In this document: positions 19,688 to 29,266 of the stretch, in pieces
Numbering within the stretch: position 1 is the stretch's first letter
Layout of the letters: every line of letters begins with the position of its first letter
Assembly (NCBI RefSeq): GCF_013927005.1
Contig: NZ_CP055930.1
Location: 2,170,001 to 2,234,000, forward strand
Length of the DNA stretch: 64,000 nucleotides
Source of the DNA: Enterobacter sp. RHBSTW-00175
GTDB lineage: Bacteria; Pseudomonadota; Gammaproteobacteria; Enterobacterales; Enterobacteriaceae
Direction: 5' to 3'
The notes under the pieces: generated by a model
What the model was told of the DNA's origin: nothing
What the model saw: only the letters and a program-made list of their open reading frames with translations
Database searches by the model: none
Made by a program: the position numbers and the translations under genes

Positions 19688-21183
19688 GTCCCGTTTTCTC
19701 GCGGCTGATTGCCGTGGTCGCCAGTTTTTTTATCTTCTCTGCCGCCTGGTTTTGCCTGTGGAGTATCAGCCTGCATCTGGTTGAACGCCCGGCGCTGGCG
19801 GTGCTGCTGTTCCCCTTCGGCCTGCGTCTGGGATTGATGCTGCAATGCCCGCGCGGTTACTGGCCGGTGCTGCTCGGCGCTGAGTGGCTGATGCTGGTGT
19901 GGCTGGCGCAGGAAGTGGCGCTGGCGCATCTGCCCTTATTGATTTCCGGCAGCGTGCTCGCGCTTATCCCGGTTGCACTTATCTCCCGATACCGTCACCA
20001 GCGCGACTGGCGCACGCTGTTGCGTCAGGGGGCGGCGCTGATTGCCGCCGCGCTGCTCCAGTCCCTGCCGTGGATGGGTGAAAAAGAGATGCTCAACGCG
20101 CTGCTGCTGACGCTCACTGGCGGCCTGACGCTCGCGCCAACCTGCCTGGTTATCTGGCATTACCTCACCAGCACCGTCTGGCAGCCGCTCGGCCCGGCGC
20201 TGGTGTCTCAGCCGGTAAACTGGCGCGCGCGGCATCTCATCTGGTATCTGCTGTTATTCGTCGTGAGCCTGTGGTTGCAGCTCGGCCTGCCTGCGGAGCT
20301 TTCGCGCTTTACACCGTTTTGTCTGGCGCTGCCGATCATTGCGCTTGCCTGGCATTACGGCTGGCAGGGGGCGCTGATCGCCACACTGATGAACGCCATT
20401 GCCCTGATTGCGAGCCAGACCTGGCACGATCATCCGGTAGATTTACTCCTTTCTCTGCTGGCGCAAAGCCTGACCGGGCTGCTGCTTGGGGCGGGCATTC
20501 AGCGTCTTCGTGAACTGAACCAGTCCCTGCAAACCGAGCTGGCGCGTAACCGTCGTCTGGCAGAACGCCTGCTGGAAACCGAAGAGACTGTACGACAGGA
20601 GGTGGCGCGTGAGCTGCATGACGATATCGGCCAGACCATTACCGCCATCCGCACCCAGGCGGGCATTGTTCAGCGTCTGGCGGCGGAAAACGCGGGCGTG
20701 AAGCAGGGAGGGGCGCATATCGAACAGCTTTCGCTCGGGGTGTATGATTCGGTTCGCCGCCTGCTGGGGCGGCTGCGTCCACGTCAGCTGGACGACCTTT
20801 CCCTTGAGCAGGCCGTGCGTTCCCTGATGCGCGAGATGGAGCTGGAAAGTCGCGGAATTGTCAGCCATCTCGACTGGCGCATCCATGAGCCAGGGCTGAG
20901 CGAAGGCCAGCGCGTCACGCTGTTTCGCGTCTGCCAGGAGGGGTTGAACAATATTGTTAAGCACGCCAGCGCCAGCGCGGTAACCCTACAGGGCTGGCAG
21001 CAGGATGAACGTCTGATGCTGGTGATTGAAGATGATGGCTGCGGCCTGCCTCCGGGTTCGGGCCAGCAGGGTTTTGGCCTTGCGGGGATGCGCGAACGCG
21101 TAACGGCGCTCGGCGGGACATTGACCCTCTCCTGCACCCACGGCACGCGCGTTAGCGTCAGCTTGCCGCTGCGTTACGCATAA
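19684..21183 (+). CDS. uhpB: Sensor kinase UhpB
   Basis: Inner-membrane histidine kinase that works with UhpC to sense glucose 6-phosphate and phosphorylate UhpA. The 499-aa product has an N-terminal membrane region of about eight segments (1-270) and a HisKA_3 dimerisation domain with His312 in [11 protein letters not shown]. The C-terminal ATPase domain shows [20 protein letters not shown]. It is translationally coupled to uhpA and 9 bases from uhpC. Confidence 0.96.
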   Translation: MSPVFSRLIAVVASFFIFSAAWFCLWSISLHLVERPALAVLLFPFGLRLGLMLQCPRGYWPVLLGAEWLMLVWLAQEVALAHLPLLISGSVLALIPVALISRYRHQRDWRTLLRQGAALIAAALLQSLPWMGEKEMLNALLLTLTGGLTLAPTCLVIWHYLTSTVWQPLGPALVSQPVNWRARHLIWYLLLFVVSLWLQLGLPAELSRFTPFCLALPIIALAWHYGWQGALIATLMNAIALIASQTWHDHPVDLLLSLLAQSLTGLLLGAGIQRLRELNQSLQTELARNRRLAERLLETEETVRQEVARELHDDIGQTITAIRTQAGIVQRLAAENAGVKQGGAHIEQLSLGVYDSVRRLLGRLRPRQLDDLSLEQAVRSLMREMELESRGIVSHLDWRIHEPGLSEGQRVTLFRVCQEGLNNIVKHASASAVTLQGWQQDERLMLVIEDDGCGLPPGSGQQGFGLAGMRERVTALGGTLTLSCTHGTRVSVSLPLRYA

Positions 21184-21192
21184 GGACTCACC

Positions 21193-22512
21193 ATGTTTAA
21201 AACGCCTGCCAACGCCACCCCTATAAGCGATAAAGCAGAAATCGACGCCCGCTACCGTTACTGGCGACGCCATATCCTGGCAACCATCTGGCTCGGTTAC
21301 GCCCTGTTCTACTTCACCCGCAAAAGTTTTAACGCCGCAGCACCCGAAATCCTGGCCAGCGGCGTGATGGTGCGCACCGATATCGGCCTGCTGGCGACGT
21401 TGTTTTACATCACCTATGGCCTGTCGAAGTTCTTCTCCGGTATTGTCAGCGACCACTCTAATGCCCGCTATTTTATGGGCTTCGGGCTGATTGCCACCGG
21501 GGTAGTGAATATCCTGTTTGGTTTTTCCACCTCGCTGTGGGCCTTTGCGTTGCTGTGGGCGCTGAACGCCTTTTTCCAGGGCTGGGGCGCGCCAGTGTGC
21601 GCCCGCCTGCTCACCACCTGGTATTCGCGCAACGAGCGTGGTGGCTGGTGGGCGATATGGAACACCGCGCATAACGTTGGCGGCGCGTTGATCCCGATTG
21701 TGGTGGGTGCGGCGGCGCTGCACTACGGCTGGCGGGCGGGAATGATGATTGCGGGCGGCCTGGCAATACTTGCCGGGGTATTCCTGTGCTGGCGTTTGCG
21801 CGACAGGCCGCAGACCGTGGGGCTGCCTGCGGTGGGCGACTGGCGGCACGACGAAATGGAAATCGCCCAACAGCAGGAAGGCGCAGGGCTGACCCGCAAA
21901 GAGATCCTCACCAAATATGTGCTGAAGAACCCCTATATCTGGCTGCTGTCGCTCTGTTACGTGCTGGTCTACGTGGTGCGTGCGGCGATCAACGACTGGG
22001 GTAATTTGTATATGTCCGAAACGCTCGGCGTGGATCTGGTAACGGCGAACTCGGCAGTGACCATGTTCGAGCTGGGTGGGTTTATCGGCGCACTGGTGGC
22101 GGGCTGGGGTTCGGACAAGCTGTTTAACGGCAACCGTGGCCCGATGAACCTGATTTTCGCCGCCGGGATATTGCTCTCGGTCGGCTCGCTGTGGCTGATG
22201 CCGTTTGCCAGCTACGTGATGCAGGCGGCGTGCTTCTTCACCACCGGTTTCTTCGTGTTCGGCCCGCAGATGCTGATCGGTATGGCAGCGGCAGAGTGCT
22301 CGCACAAAGAGGCGGCAGGCGCGGCAACGGGCTTTGTCGGGCTGTTTGCTTACCTGGGGGCATCGCTTTCCGGCTGGCCGCTGGCACGGGTGATCGACAT
22401 CTGGCACTGGAGCGGTTTTTTTGCGGTGATCGCCATTGCAGCGGGGATTTCTGCCCTGCTGTTGCTGCCATTTTTAAACGCTCAGGCCCCACGCGAAACC
22501 AGTGTGATGTGA
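21193..22512 (+). CDS. uhpC: Membrane sensor UhpC
   Basis: MFS protein of the organophosphate:phosphate antiporter family that acts mainly as the glucose 6-phosphate receptor controlling UhpB. The 439-aa product has 12 predicted helices and the family signature near the N-terminus (GYALFYFTRKSFNAAAPEI). Third gene of uhpABC. A 142-bp gap containing the uhpT promoter follows. A long antisense frame through this gene is a shadow. Confidence 0.95.
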   Translation: MFKTPANATPISDKAEIDARYRYWRRHILATIWLGYALFYFTRKSFNAAAPEILASGVMVRTDIGLLATLFYITYGLSKFFSGIVSDHSNARYFMGFGLIATGVVNILFGFSTSLWAFALLWALNAFFQGWGAPVCARLLTTWYSRNERGGWWAIWNTAHNVGGALIPIVVGAAALHYGWRAGMMIAGGLAILAGVFLCWRLRDRPQTVGLPAVGDWRHDEMEIAQQQEGAGLTRKEILTKYVLKNPYIWLLSLCYVLVYVVRAAINDWGNLYMSETLGVDLVTANSAVTMFELGGFIGALVAGWGSDKLFNGNRGPMNLIFAAGILLSVGSLWLMPFASYVMQAACFFTTGFFVFGPQMLIGMAAAECSHKEAAGAATGFVGLFAYLGASLSGWPLARVIDIWHWSGFFAVIAIAAGISALLLLPFLNAQAPRETSVM

Positions 22513-22654
22513 TGCGCTTCACCTTTTCGCCCCGAGTGGTGCAAAACCAGGAAATTTTCCCGGTTTCACCTGGACGGTATCTCAGGCGTCTCTCCCGGCT
22601 GATTTTTACAATGCCTGCCATTCGCAGGTATAAAAATCAGCTCAGGAGCAAACC
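22513..22654 (+). promoter_or_regulatory. uhpT promoter region
   Basis: Gap between uhpC and uhpT. In E. coli uhpT is transcribed from its own UhpA- and CRP-dependent promoter. Here CCTGG/CCTGCC elements and inverted CAGG motifs occur around 22560-22635, where UhpA sites are expected. A stem formed by CTGATTTTTA (22600-22609) and TAAAAATCAG (22631-22640) is also evident. I cannot place the UhpA boxes exactly. Confidence 0.5.
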
Positions 22655-24052
22655 ATGCTGGCCTTCTTAAACCAGGTACGTAAGCCGACCCTGGATCTGC
22701 CGCTCGATGTGCGGCGCAAAATGTGGTTCAAACCCTTCATGCAGTCCTACCTGGTGGTCTTTATTGGCTACCTGACCATGTACCTGATCCGCAAGAATTT
22801 TAACATCGCGCAGAACGACATGATCTCGACCTACGGGCTGAGCATGACGCAGCTGGGGATGATTGGCCTGGGCTTCTCCATCACCTACGGCGTGGGTAAA
22901 ACGCTGGTTTCCTATTACGCCGACGGCAAAAACACCAAGCAGTTCCTGCCGTTTATGCTGATCCTCTCCGCCATCTGTATGCTCGGCTTTAGCGCCAGCA
23001 TGGGCACTGGCTCGGTCAGCCTGTTCCTGATGATCGCCTTCTACGCACTCAGCGGTTTCTTCCAGAGTACCGGCGGGTCGTGCAGCTATTCCACCATCAC
23101 CAAATGGACGCCGCGTCGTAAGCGTGGGTCGTATCTTGGCATGTGGAACATCTCCCACAACCTCGGGGGGGCGGGTGCGGCTGGCGTGGCGCTGTTCGGT
23201 GCTAACTATCTGTTCGACGGGCACGTGATCGGCATGTTTATCTTCCCATCGATTATCGCCCTGATTGTCGGTTTTATCGGCCTGCGCTTTGGCAGCGACT
23301 CCCCGGAATCTTACGGCCTTGGTAAAGCTGAAGAGTTGTTTGACGAGGAGATCAGCGAAGAGGACAAAGAGACCGAAGAAAACGAGATGACCAAATGGCA
23401 GATCTTTGTTGAGTATGTGCTGAAAAACAAAGTGATCTGGCTGTTATGTTTCTCAAACATCTTCCTGTACGTGGTGCGTATTGGTATCGACCAGTGGTCT
23501 ACCGTGTATGCCTTCCAGGAGCTGAAGCTTTCCAAAGAAGTCGCGATCCAGGGCTTTACCCTGTTTGAAGTGGGCGCGCTGGTCGGCACGCTGCTGTGGG
23601 GCTGGCTTTCTGACCTTGCCAATGGCCGTCGTGCGCTGGTGGCCTGCGTGGCGCTGGCCCTGATCATCGCGACCCTTGGTGTTTATCAACATGCCAGCAA
23701 CCAGTACGTTTACCTCGCATCGCTGTTCGCGCTTGGCTTCCTGGTGTTTGGCCCGCAACTGCTGATCGGCGTAGCCGCCGTCGGCTTCGTGCCGAAAAAA
23801 GCGATCGGCGCTGCCGATGGAATTAAGGGCACCTTCGCGTACCTGATTGGCGACAGCTTCGCCAAGCTCGGTCTGGGGATGATCGCCGACGGCACACCGA
23901 TTTTCGGCCTCACCGGCTGGGCAGGCACCTTTGCCGCGCTGGATGCAGCAGCCATTGGCTGTATCGTCCTGATGGCGATGGTCGCGGTGCTGGAAGAGCG
24001 TAAGATCCGCCGCGAAAACCGCGCACAGAAGCAGAAATTGAAAGCAGCCTGA
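22655..24052 (+). CDS. uhpT: Hexose-6-phosphate:phosphate antiporter UhpT
   Basis: Inner-membrane antiporter taking up glucose 6-phosphate and related sugar phosphates in exchange for phosphate; it is also the route of fosfomycin entry. The 465-aa product has 12 helices and starts [19 protein letters not shown]. The membrane core is nearly identical to E. coli UhpT, for example [21 protein letters not shown] strong terminator follows. It is induced by UhpABC. Confidence 0.97.
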   Translation: MLAFLNQVRKPTLDLPLDVRRKMWFKPFMQSYLVVFIGYLTMYLIRKNFNIAQNDMISTYGLSMTQLGMIGLGFSITYGVGKTLVSYYADGKNTKQFLPFMLILSAICMLGFSASMGTGSVSLFLMIAFYALSGFFQSTGGSCSYSTITKWTPRRKRGSYLGMWNISHNLGGAGAAGVALFGANYLFDGHVIGMFIFPSIIALIVGFIGLRFGSDSPESYGLGKAEELFDEEISEEDKETEENEMTKWQIFVEYVLKNKVIWLLCFSNIFLYVVRIGIDQWSTVYAFQELKLSKEVAIQGFTLFEVGALVGTLLWGWLSDLANGRRALVACVALALIIATLGVYQHASNQYVYLASLFALGFLVFGPQLLIGVAAVGFVPKKAIGAADGIKGTFAYLIGDSFAKLGLGMIADGTPIFGLTGWAGTFAALDAAAIGCIVLMAMVAVLEERKIRRENRAQKQKLKAA

Positions 24053-24070
24053 GTGTGCAGGTAACGTTTT

Positions 24071-24096
24071 GCCCGGTGTGATGCCGGGCTTTTTTA
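24071..24096 (+). terminator. Terminator of uhpT
   Basis: GCCCGG (24071-24076) pairs with CCGGGC (24084-24089), followed by a T-run to 24095. Confidence 0.85.
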
Positions 24097-24137
24097 TGCC
24101 TGCCGCTAAGGCGCATATCATTTAAATCTCAACTGAT

Positions 24138-24638
24138 TTATCTGTTATTTTCTTGCTGCTTTGACGGCTTTATCCATGCATCATCATACTTTATATTTCC
24201 TTTATGGTAGTTCCATTCAATCTCTCTAAATCTTAGCCCTATAACTTCATGCATATTTGGCACAGAGCTTCCCGGATAGTAGATATGAGTAAAATCGACA
24301 GAGGAGATAACTACGCTTTTCAGCGTAATGCTATAAACTTCTACCTCAAATCCCGCCTCTGAAGTTTCATAATATTTAAGTACGGCTTTCTGTAATCGTC
24401 TGGATTCACAAACGGCAATAGCAAAGAAGGGACTTGTTTTATCTAATTGCTTATGAATTTTTATCGGGTCATGCTGTCGCGTTCCCGTCATGCTTCCCGT
24501 AAAACTATCAACACTTTGCCTTAAACCGTAGCTACTATTCAAAACCTCAATCGCCCCTTCTCTACCTGGAGCCTGACAGTCGCTATTGACCTGCACTCCA
24601 TGGTCATCGTATAAAAATAAATATGCTGGCAGTGTCAT
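24138..24638 (-). CDS. hcp: Orphan Hcp-family type VI secretion tube protein
   Basis: 166-aa Hcp-like protein; Hcp hexamers stack into the T6SS inner tube and can carry effectors. Visible family features are AYLFLYDDHGVQVNSDCQ at the N-terminus, EIEVLN-like EGAIEVLNSSYGLRQ, KIHKQLDKTSPFFAIAV, VYSITLKSVVISSV and VIGLRFREIEWNY. GGAGG lies 8 bases before the start. It is last in a three-gene unit (candidate effector, lipoprotein, Hcp), with no other T6SS structural genes in the window. The stretch is AT-rich compared with its neighbours, indicating transfer. Confidence 0.82.
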   Translation of the reverse strand: MTLPAYLFLYDDHGVQVNSDCQAPGREGAIEVLNSSYGLRQSVDSFTGSMTGTRQHDPIKIHKQLDKTSPFFAIAVCESRRLQKAVLKYYETSEAGFEVEVYSITLKSVVISSVDFTHIYYPGSSVPNMHEVIGLRFREIEWNYHKGNIKYDDAWIKPSKQQENNR

Positions 24639-24640
24639 AT

Positions 24641-24970
24641 CTATAATCCTCCATCTTTATCAATAAAGAATGCATCAGTGTATTGTTTACCATTGAGGCC
24701 ATAGTAAATATTATACTGATAACCATTTTCTAATTTAACGTTGATGCATGTTTTAGGGTAAGATAATTGAATGTTATCTTTTGCTGCGATAACCGTGTAT
24801 TTACCTTTCGGTGAGTAGTAAACATTATAATGGTTTAGTATATCTGTTTTGTTCACACTAAAGCAGATGGTGCCAGCTTGAATAAAAACACTACGGTGCG
24901 CAGGAGCTGGTTTACCGCCTGGGCAGCCAGAAAGAAGGACTGTAAACGAAGCAACGATTAACCTTTTCAT
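24641..24970 (-). CDS. Lipoprotein, candidate immunity protein
   Basis: 109-aa predicted lipoprotein. The signal peptide MKRLIVASFTVLLSGC ends in a good lipobox (LSGC), so the protein would be anchored in the periplasm, and a small beta-rich domain follows. It overlaps the upstream metallopeptidase gene by 4 bases (ATGA) and ends 2 bases before hcp. Position and location suggest an immunity protein against a periplasmic effector. This is inference; the domain is not one I recognise with certainty. Confidence 0.6.
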   Translation of the reverse strand: MKRLIVASFTVLLSGCPGGKPAPAHRSVFIQAGTICFSVNKTDILNHYNVYYSPKGKYTVIAAKDNIQLSYPKTCINVKLENGYQYNIYYGLNGKQYTDAFFIDKDGGL

Positions 24971-25527
24971 CCAGGGAACCCATTCATGGCAGAACGATAT
25001 TTATGAATCAAGGTGTAAATAGATTCGTCAGGAGTATAATCAAGATATTCATATAACCCTTTATTACCTTCAAAACCGTAATTGAGTAATAGCCAATAAT
25101 CGCTGGCTATTGATGCTTGTTGCTCTAAGCCGTAATGAAGAAAATGAGATTTATCTAAGCTGTAACTATAATCTGCAAACCGGGAAAACATGCCTCGTGT
25201 TCTGACAAACATTCCTTTTTGTGATTGCCATGCATGAACCATTTCATGCATGAATCTAAGCTTTTTTGTTAGATCTTGTTCTAATGAGAAGTCTGGTGAA
25301 TATGTTTCCTCTCTGAACCAAAGTTCACCGTTGGGCGTCATTGCAACATCTACAGGTTGAAGGTTAAAGGGGAGATGGCTTTCACGATGTACCCAAATTA
25401 AACTGTAATTGAGACTTCCACCGAAAAGTGTTTTAGACAGCGCGATCTCGCCTATCGTAAGTTGTCTTACCCCTCCAGGCATTATGGCTGTCCCTGAGGT
25501 GGGTCTAATTCGTTCATCTACTGACAT
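24967..25527 (-). CDS. Zinc-metallopeptidase-like candidate T6SS effector
   Basis: 186-aa protein with a zincin motif HEMVH at residues 94-98 (RFMHEMVHAWQ) and a downstream Glu135 in LEQQASIASDYW as likely third metal ligand. The preceding VAMTPNGELWF and LPFNLQPVD also resemble toxin metallopeptidases linked to Rhs/VgrG proteins. No signal peptide is seen, fitting delivery by Hcp. It leads an AT-rich cluster with a lipoprotein and hcp. The target is unknown, and an effector role is inferred from motif and neighbours. Confidence 0.62.
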   Translation of the reverse strand: MSVDERIRPTSGTAIMPGGVRQLTIGEIALSKTLFGGSLNYSLIWVHRESHLPFNLQPVDVAMTPNGELWFREETYSPDFSLEQDLTKKLRFMHEMVHAWQSQKGMFVRTRGMFSRFADYSYSLDKSHFLHYGLEQQASIASDYWLLLNYGFEGNKGLYEYLDYTPDESIYTLIHKYRSAMNGFPG

Positions 25528-25781
25528 TTAATATCTTCCCAGTCCCTGATTATTATTTTTCTCTCTAACTTAATGAAAAGGGTGTGTGAATCTTGTGATA
25601 AAACTCTCAAAGCTAAAGTCTTTTGAGGTAATTTTATTTAAAATCCAATGCGGGGTCTGAAATAAAATTAATGGAAAAGATAATAAGCAGAGGAGTGACG
25701 TTAATCATTGCTAATGTCAATATTATTGAGCAATGTTATTTATCCATTGCTCTTATAAATACAAATATTACCGGTTTCAAT
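25528..25781. other. AT-rich intergenic region before the Hcp module
   Basis: Strongly AT-rich 254 bp between the module and the LysR gene. It probably contains the module's minus-strand promoter. A 112-codon plus-strand frame here runs antisense into the LysR gene and has no family-like sequence. I find no tRNA, integrase or direct repeat. Confidence 0.5.
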
Positions 25782-26684
25782 TTATTGCCGCCCGCTCGTC
25801 TCCAGCAACAACTCCCTCAGCCACTGCTGCGCCGGGTTACGGTGCGTGCGTCCGTGCCAGGCCATGCTTTTGGTGAATCCGGCTACCGGAACAGGCGTGT
25901 CACACACAAACATATCCGCCCGGTTTTCGGCCATGCGCTGCGGCACTACGGCGATCATATCGCTGATGGTCAGCACCTCCGGCAGCACCAGGAAGCTGCT
26001 CACCGATAATCCCACGCGTCGCTCGCGCCCGGCCTTTGCCAGCGCATCGTCGGTCACGCCGTGGAAGCTTTCGCCCTCATAAGACACCAGCACATGCTCC
26101 AGAGTACAAAAGCGCTCAAGTGAAAGCGGTTTGCCCGCATCCGGGTGATCGGCGCGCATCATGCAGACGTACCGTTCATCATAAAGCGCGCGGCTGTGGA
26201 GCTCATCAGGTGTGGTGTGCGGCGTCAGCAGGGCGAGGTCGATTTTCCCCTGCTCAAGCTGGGCGACGAGGCGCTCCGGCTCTACCGGCACCACGCGCAC
26301 GCGGATGTGAGGGGCCTGCACCTTAAGGGCGGCAATAAACGGTACGATCACCGCGCGCAGGGCGTAGTCGGTGGCGGCGAGGGTCACGGTGATGCTCGCC
26401 GTGAGCGGGTCAAAAATGACGGGCTGCAACAGCACATCGATATCCGCAAGAATGCGCTTGATGGGCGCGGCCAGCGCTTCCGCGCGGGTGGTTGGCACAA
26501 TGCCGTGTGGGGCGCGGATAAACAACGGGTCGTCGAAGTAATCGCGCAGGCGGTTTAGCATCCCGCTCACCGCAGGCTGCGTAAGGGCAAGGCGCGCCGC
26601 GGCTCGGGTGACGCTGCGCTCGTCCAGCAGGGCATCCAGTGCTTTCAACAGGTTAAGATCCAGCGTGCGCAGATCTGCTTTCAT
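25782..26684 (-). CDS. LysR-family regulator (NodD/SyrM-like)
   Basis: 300-aa LysR-type regulator. The N-terminal helix-turn-helix is LDLNLLKALDALLDERSVTR with AAARLALTQPAVSGMLNRLR, and the effector domain lies at about 95-295. The Leu-rich LDLNLLKALD opening is typical of the NodD/SyrM/NahR subgroup. It is divergent from yicN. The target is unknown; yicN is the only obvious neighbour. Confidence 0.82.
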   Translation of the reverse strand: MKADLRTLDLNLLKALDALLDERSVTRAAARLALTQPAVSGMLNRLRDYFDDPLFIRAPHGIVPTTRAEALAAPIKRILADIDVLLQPVIFDPLTASITVTLAATDYALRAVIVPFIAALKVQAPHIRVRVVPVEPERLVAQLEQGKIDLALLTPHTTPDELHSRALYDERYVCMMRADHPDAGKPLSLERFCTLEHVLVSYEGESFHGVTDDALAKAGRERRVGLSVSSFLVLPEVLTISDMIAVVPQRMAENRADMFVCDTPVPVAGFTKSMAWHGRTHRNPAQQWLRELLLETSGRQ

Positions 26685-26783
26685 GACGATTTTCCACCTC
26701 TTTTCAGTTCACTATTATGGCGCTGCCTGCTGTTGACGCTGCGCGTTTCCCGATATGATGAGCGGCTTATTTAAGGAGAACGC

Positions 26784-27236
26784 ATGGTCTGGATAATGCT
26801 GGCAACCCTCGCGGTGGTGTTCGTGGTCGGATTTCGTATCCTGACCTCTGATTCCCGCCGCGCGATCAAACGTTTAAGCGAGCGTCTGGGTATCACCCTG
26901 GTGCCGGTAGAATCGATGATCGATCAGTTTGGTAAAACGCCCGGCAATGAGTTTATCCGCTACCTTGAGCGCCCGGACGAAGCCCATCTGCAAAACGCGG
27001 CGCAGGTGCTGCTGATCTGGCAGGTCTGTATCGTCAACGGCAGCGAAGAGAACCTGCACACCTGGCACCGGCTGCTGCGTAAAGCCCGCCTGGCGGCACC
27101 GATTACCGATGCGCAAATCCGCCTCGCGCTGGGTTTTATGCGCGAGATGGAGCCAGACCCGCAGGAACTTAATGCCTTCCAGCTGCGCTACAATCAGCTC
27201 TTCTTGCCGCAAGAGGGCGTGTTTTACCTGCACTGA
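26784..27236 (+). CDS. yicN: YicN, DUF1198 family protein
   Basis: 150-aa protein of unknown function with one N-terminal membrane anchor (MVWIMLATLAVVFVVGFRIL) and a soluble helical domain containing HLQNAAQVLLIWQVCIVNGS. Close to E. coli YicN in length and sequence, and next to nepI as in E. coli. AAGGAG lies 8 bases before the start. Confidence 0.88.
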   Translation: MVWIMLATLAVVFVVGFRILTSDSRRAIKRLSERLGITLVPVESMIDQFGKTPGNEFIRYLERPDEAHLQNAAQVLLIWQVCIVNGSEENLHTWHRLLRKARLAAPITDAQIRLALGFMREMEPDPQELNAFQLRYNQLFLPQEGVFYLH

Positions 27237-27237
27237 T

Positions 27238-27252
27238 ATCACGAATCGTGAT
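27238..27252. promoter_or_regulatory. Perfect palindrome upstream of the SRPBCC gene
   Basis: ATCACGA-A-TCGTGAT has 7-bp arms about one central base, just after the yicN stop and 82 bases before the next gene. It is followed by an AT-rich promoter-like stretch (TATAAAG at 27259). Probably an operator for an unidentified repressor. Confidence 0.45.
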
Positions 27253-27302
27253 GAAGAGTATAAAGTATCATCATTAGATTTATACCACTCGCGAGCGCAA
27301 CA

Positions 27303-27330
27303 TCACCTCATCAACAACATGACGAGGTGA
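27303..27330 (+). promoter_or_regulatory. Hairpin sequestering the SRPBCC ribosome site
   Basis: TCACCTC (27303-27309) is complementary to GAGGTGA (27324-27330), which contains the Shine-Dalgarno for the ATG at 27334. The stem would hide the ribosome-binding site. A regulatory role is inferred. Confidence 0.4.
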
Positions 27331-27333
27331 ACC

Positions 27334-27852
27334 ATGAAACAATCCGCGATTATCTGGCCGAACGACTATCTGCCAGGCACCACCGATAACTTTGCATCTA
27401 ACGAAATCATCGTCGCCGGGCTGAGCGCCAAAGACATTTGGGCGCAGCTTAACGACACGACTCTGTGGCCGGGCTATTACAGCAACGCTGAAGATATCCG
27501 CTTCCATGACGGCAGTGGTCCTGAACTGAGTGCCAACGCCCGTTTCCGCTTCACCACCTTTGGCTTCCCGGTTGAAGCGCAGGTGACGGAATATGTGCCG
27601 CCGGTTGACGGTGAAGCGGCACGTATCGCCTGGCACGGCTGGGTGGAAGGAGAGGCGAACTCGCGTCTGGACGTGATCCACGCATGGCTGTTTGAAGACC
27701 TGCCCGGCAACCGCGTGCGCATCCTGACCCAGGAGTCACAAAAAGGCGTTCCGGCACAGGAATTAGCGCGTACCGTGCCGAACCCGATGATTAACGGCCA
27801 CCAGGAGTGGATTGTCGGATTAGCCAATGCCGCCCTTAAGGCTCGCGGGTAA
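27334..27852 (+). CDS. SRPBCC (START-like) domain protein
   Basis: 172-aa soluble protein resembling polyketide-cyclase/dehydrase SRPBCC proteins that bind hydrophobic ligands. Features are an early I-x-V...W-Q-L helix (SAKDIWAQLNDTTLWPGYY), a central beta-sheet with FRFTTFGFPVEAQVTEYVPP, and a long C-terminal helix (NPMINGHQEWIVGLANAAL). The ligand is unknown. It is bounded upstream by a palindrome and an RBS hairpin, downstream by a REP pair. Not part of the E. coli yicN-nepI arrangement. Confidence 0.65.
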   Translation: MKQSAIIWPNDYLPGTTDNFASNEIIVAGLSAKDIWAQLNDTTLWPGYYSNAEDIRFHDGSGPELSANARFRFTTFGFPVEAQVTEYVPPVDGEAARIAWHGWVEGEANSRLDVIHAWLFEDLPGNRVRILTQESQKGVPAQELARTVPNPMINGHQEWIVGLANAALKARG

Positions 27853-27854
27853 TT

Positions 27855-27926
27855 TTGCCCGGTGGCGCTTTGCTTACCGGGCCTACAAACCCCGTAGGCC
27901 AGTGCAAGCGCAGCGCCGCCCGGCAA
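27855..27926. repeat. REP pair (BIME-like)
   Basis: GCCCGGTGGCGCTTTGCTTACCGGGC-type half followed by an inverted half ending GCGCAGCGCCGCCCGGC. Two facing REP units lie between the SRPBCC gene and nepI. Related units lie at 39815, 49011 and 51873. Confidence 0.8.
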
Positions 27927-28019
27927 AAAAAGCTGCGAAAGTTGTCAAAACGTTAAATCCGTCACACTTTTGATGATAAACTGCGCAGCTTTTCCGCACA
28001 TTTATCTTCAGGTGACGCC

Positions 28020-29210
28020 ATGACCGAACATATCCAGCCCACGACCAGACCGCAGACCAAAGAGGTTTCACGCCCGAACTGGTCGGCGGTTTTCTCCGTG
28101 GCATTCTGCGTTGCCTGCCTGATTACCGTCGAGTTTTTACCGGTCAGCCTGCTGACGCCAATGGCGCAGGATTTGGGTATTTCCGAAGGTGTAGCGGGGC
28201 AGTCCGTTACCGTAACTGCGTTTGTGGCGATGTTCGCCAGCCTGTTTATCACCCAGGTGATTGGCACGATTGACCGCCGCAAAGTGGTTATCCTTTTCAG
28301 CGTGCTGCTGACGCTCTCCTGCCTGCTGGTTTCTTTTGCCAATAACTTTACCCTGCTGCTGCTTGGGCGCGCCTGTCTGGGGTTAGGGCTGGGCGGTTTC
28401 TGGGCAATGTCGGCATCTCTCACCATGCGCCTGGTGCCCGCGCGCACGGTGCCTAAAGCCTTGTCCGTTATCTTTGGTGCCGTGTCTATCGCACTGGTGA
28501 TCGCCGCGCCGCTGGGCAGTTTCCTCGGTGGGATTATCGGCTGGCGAAATGTGTTTAACGCGGCGGCAGTCATGGGTTTGCTGTGCATTATCTGGGTGTG
28601 GAAAGCATTGCCGTCCCTGCCGGGTGAAGCGGCGCATCATAAACAGAACATGTTCAGCCTGCTCAAGCGCCCGGGCGTGCTGGCGGGGATGAGCGCCATC
28701 TTTATGGCCTTTGCCGGGCAGTTTGCCTTCTTTACCTATATCCGCCCGGTGTTTATGACCATGGCGGGGTTTGATGTGGATGGCCTGACGCTGGTGCTGT
28801 TGAGCTTCGGTATTGCCAGCTTTGTCGGTACGTCGCTCTCATCCCAGTTCCTGAAACGCTCCCTGAAGGTGGCGCTGGCGGGTGCCCCGCTGGTTCTGGC
28901 GATAAGTGCAGCGGTGCTGGTGCTGTGGGGCAGTGATAAGTGGGTGGCGTCGGCGATTGCGATTATCTGGGGCTTTGCCTTTGCGCTGATCCCGGTGGGT
29001 TGGTCGACGTGGATCACCCGAACGCTTGCCGATCAGGCCGAAAAAGCCGGGTCGATTCAGGTGGCGGTGATCCAGCTGGCGAACACCTGTGGTGCGGCGG
29101 TCGGCGGCATTGCGCTGGATCATCTGGGGCTGACCTCACCGCTGGTGATTTCCGGCACGCTGATGCTGTTGACGGCATTGCTGGTGGCGGGGAAGGTTAA
29201 GGCACGTTGA
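28020..29210 (+). CDS. nepI: Purine ribonucleoside exporter NepI
   Basis: MFS efflux protein that in E. coli exports inosine and related ribonucleosides by proton antiport. The 396-aa product has 12 helices; key stretches are [20 protein letters not shown] and [20 protein letters not shown] (MFS motif A region). It matches E. coli NepI (YicM). Upstream lies a REP pair; a YefM-YoeB module now separates it from yicL. Confidence 0.93.
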   Translation: MTEHIQPTTRPQTKEVSRPNWSAVFSVAFCVACLITVEFLPVSLLTPMAQDLGISEGVAGQSVTVTAFVAMFASLFITQVIGTIDRRKVVILFSVLLTLSCLLVSFANNFTLLLLGRACLGLGLGGFWAMSASLTMRLVPARTVPKALSVIFGAVSIALVIAAPLGSFLGGIIGWRNVFNAAAVMGLLCIIWVWKALPSLPGEAAHHKQNMFSLLKRPGVLAGMSAIFMAFAGQFAFFTYIRPVFMTMAGFDVDGLTLVLLSFGIASFVGTSLSSQFLKRSLKVALAGAPLVLAISAAVLVLWGSDKWVASAIAIIWGFAFALIPVGWSTWITRTLADQAEKAGSIQVAVIQLANTCGAAVGGIALDHLGLTSPLVISGTLMLLTALLVAGKVKAR

Positions 29211-29238
29211 TTGATAAATAGTCACTTCGGCGATATAC

Positions 29239-29256
29239 TTGTACCGTAACTTGTAC
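29239..29256 (+). promoter_or_regulatory. YefM operator
   Basis: TTGTAC at 29239-29244 and again at 29251-29256, 12 bases apart, immediately before the yefM Shine-Dalgarno (AGGAGG). E. coli YefM binds TGTACA-core repeats spaced 12 bp, so autoregulation is expected. Confidence 0.75.
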
Positions 29257-29266
29257 AGGAGGCAGT

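Noticed and set aside
20986..22407. 473-codon minus-strand frame opposite uhpC
   Set aside because: High GC leaves the antisense frame open; the plus-strand UhpB and UhpC are certain.
25671..26009. 112-codon plus-strand frame before the LysR gene
   Set aside because: Mostly antisense to the LysR gene; no ribosome site or recognised fold.
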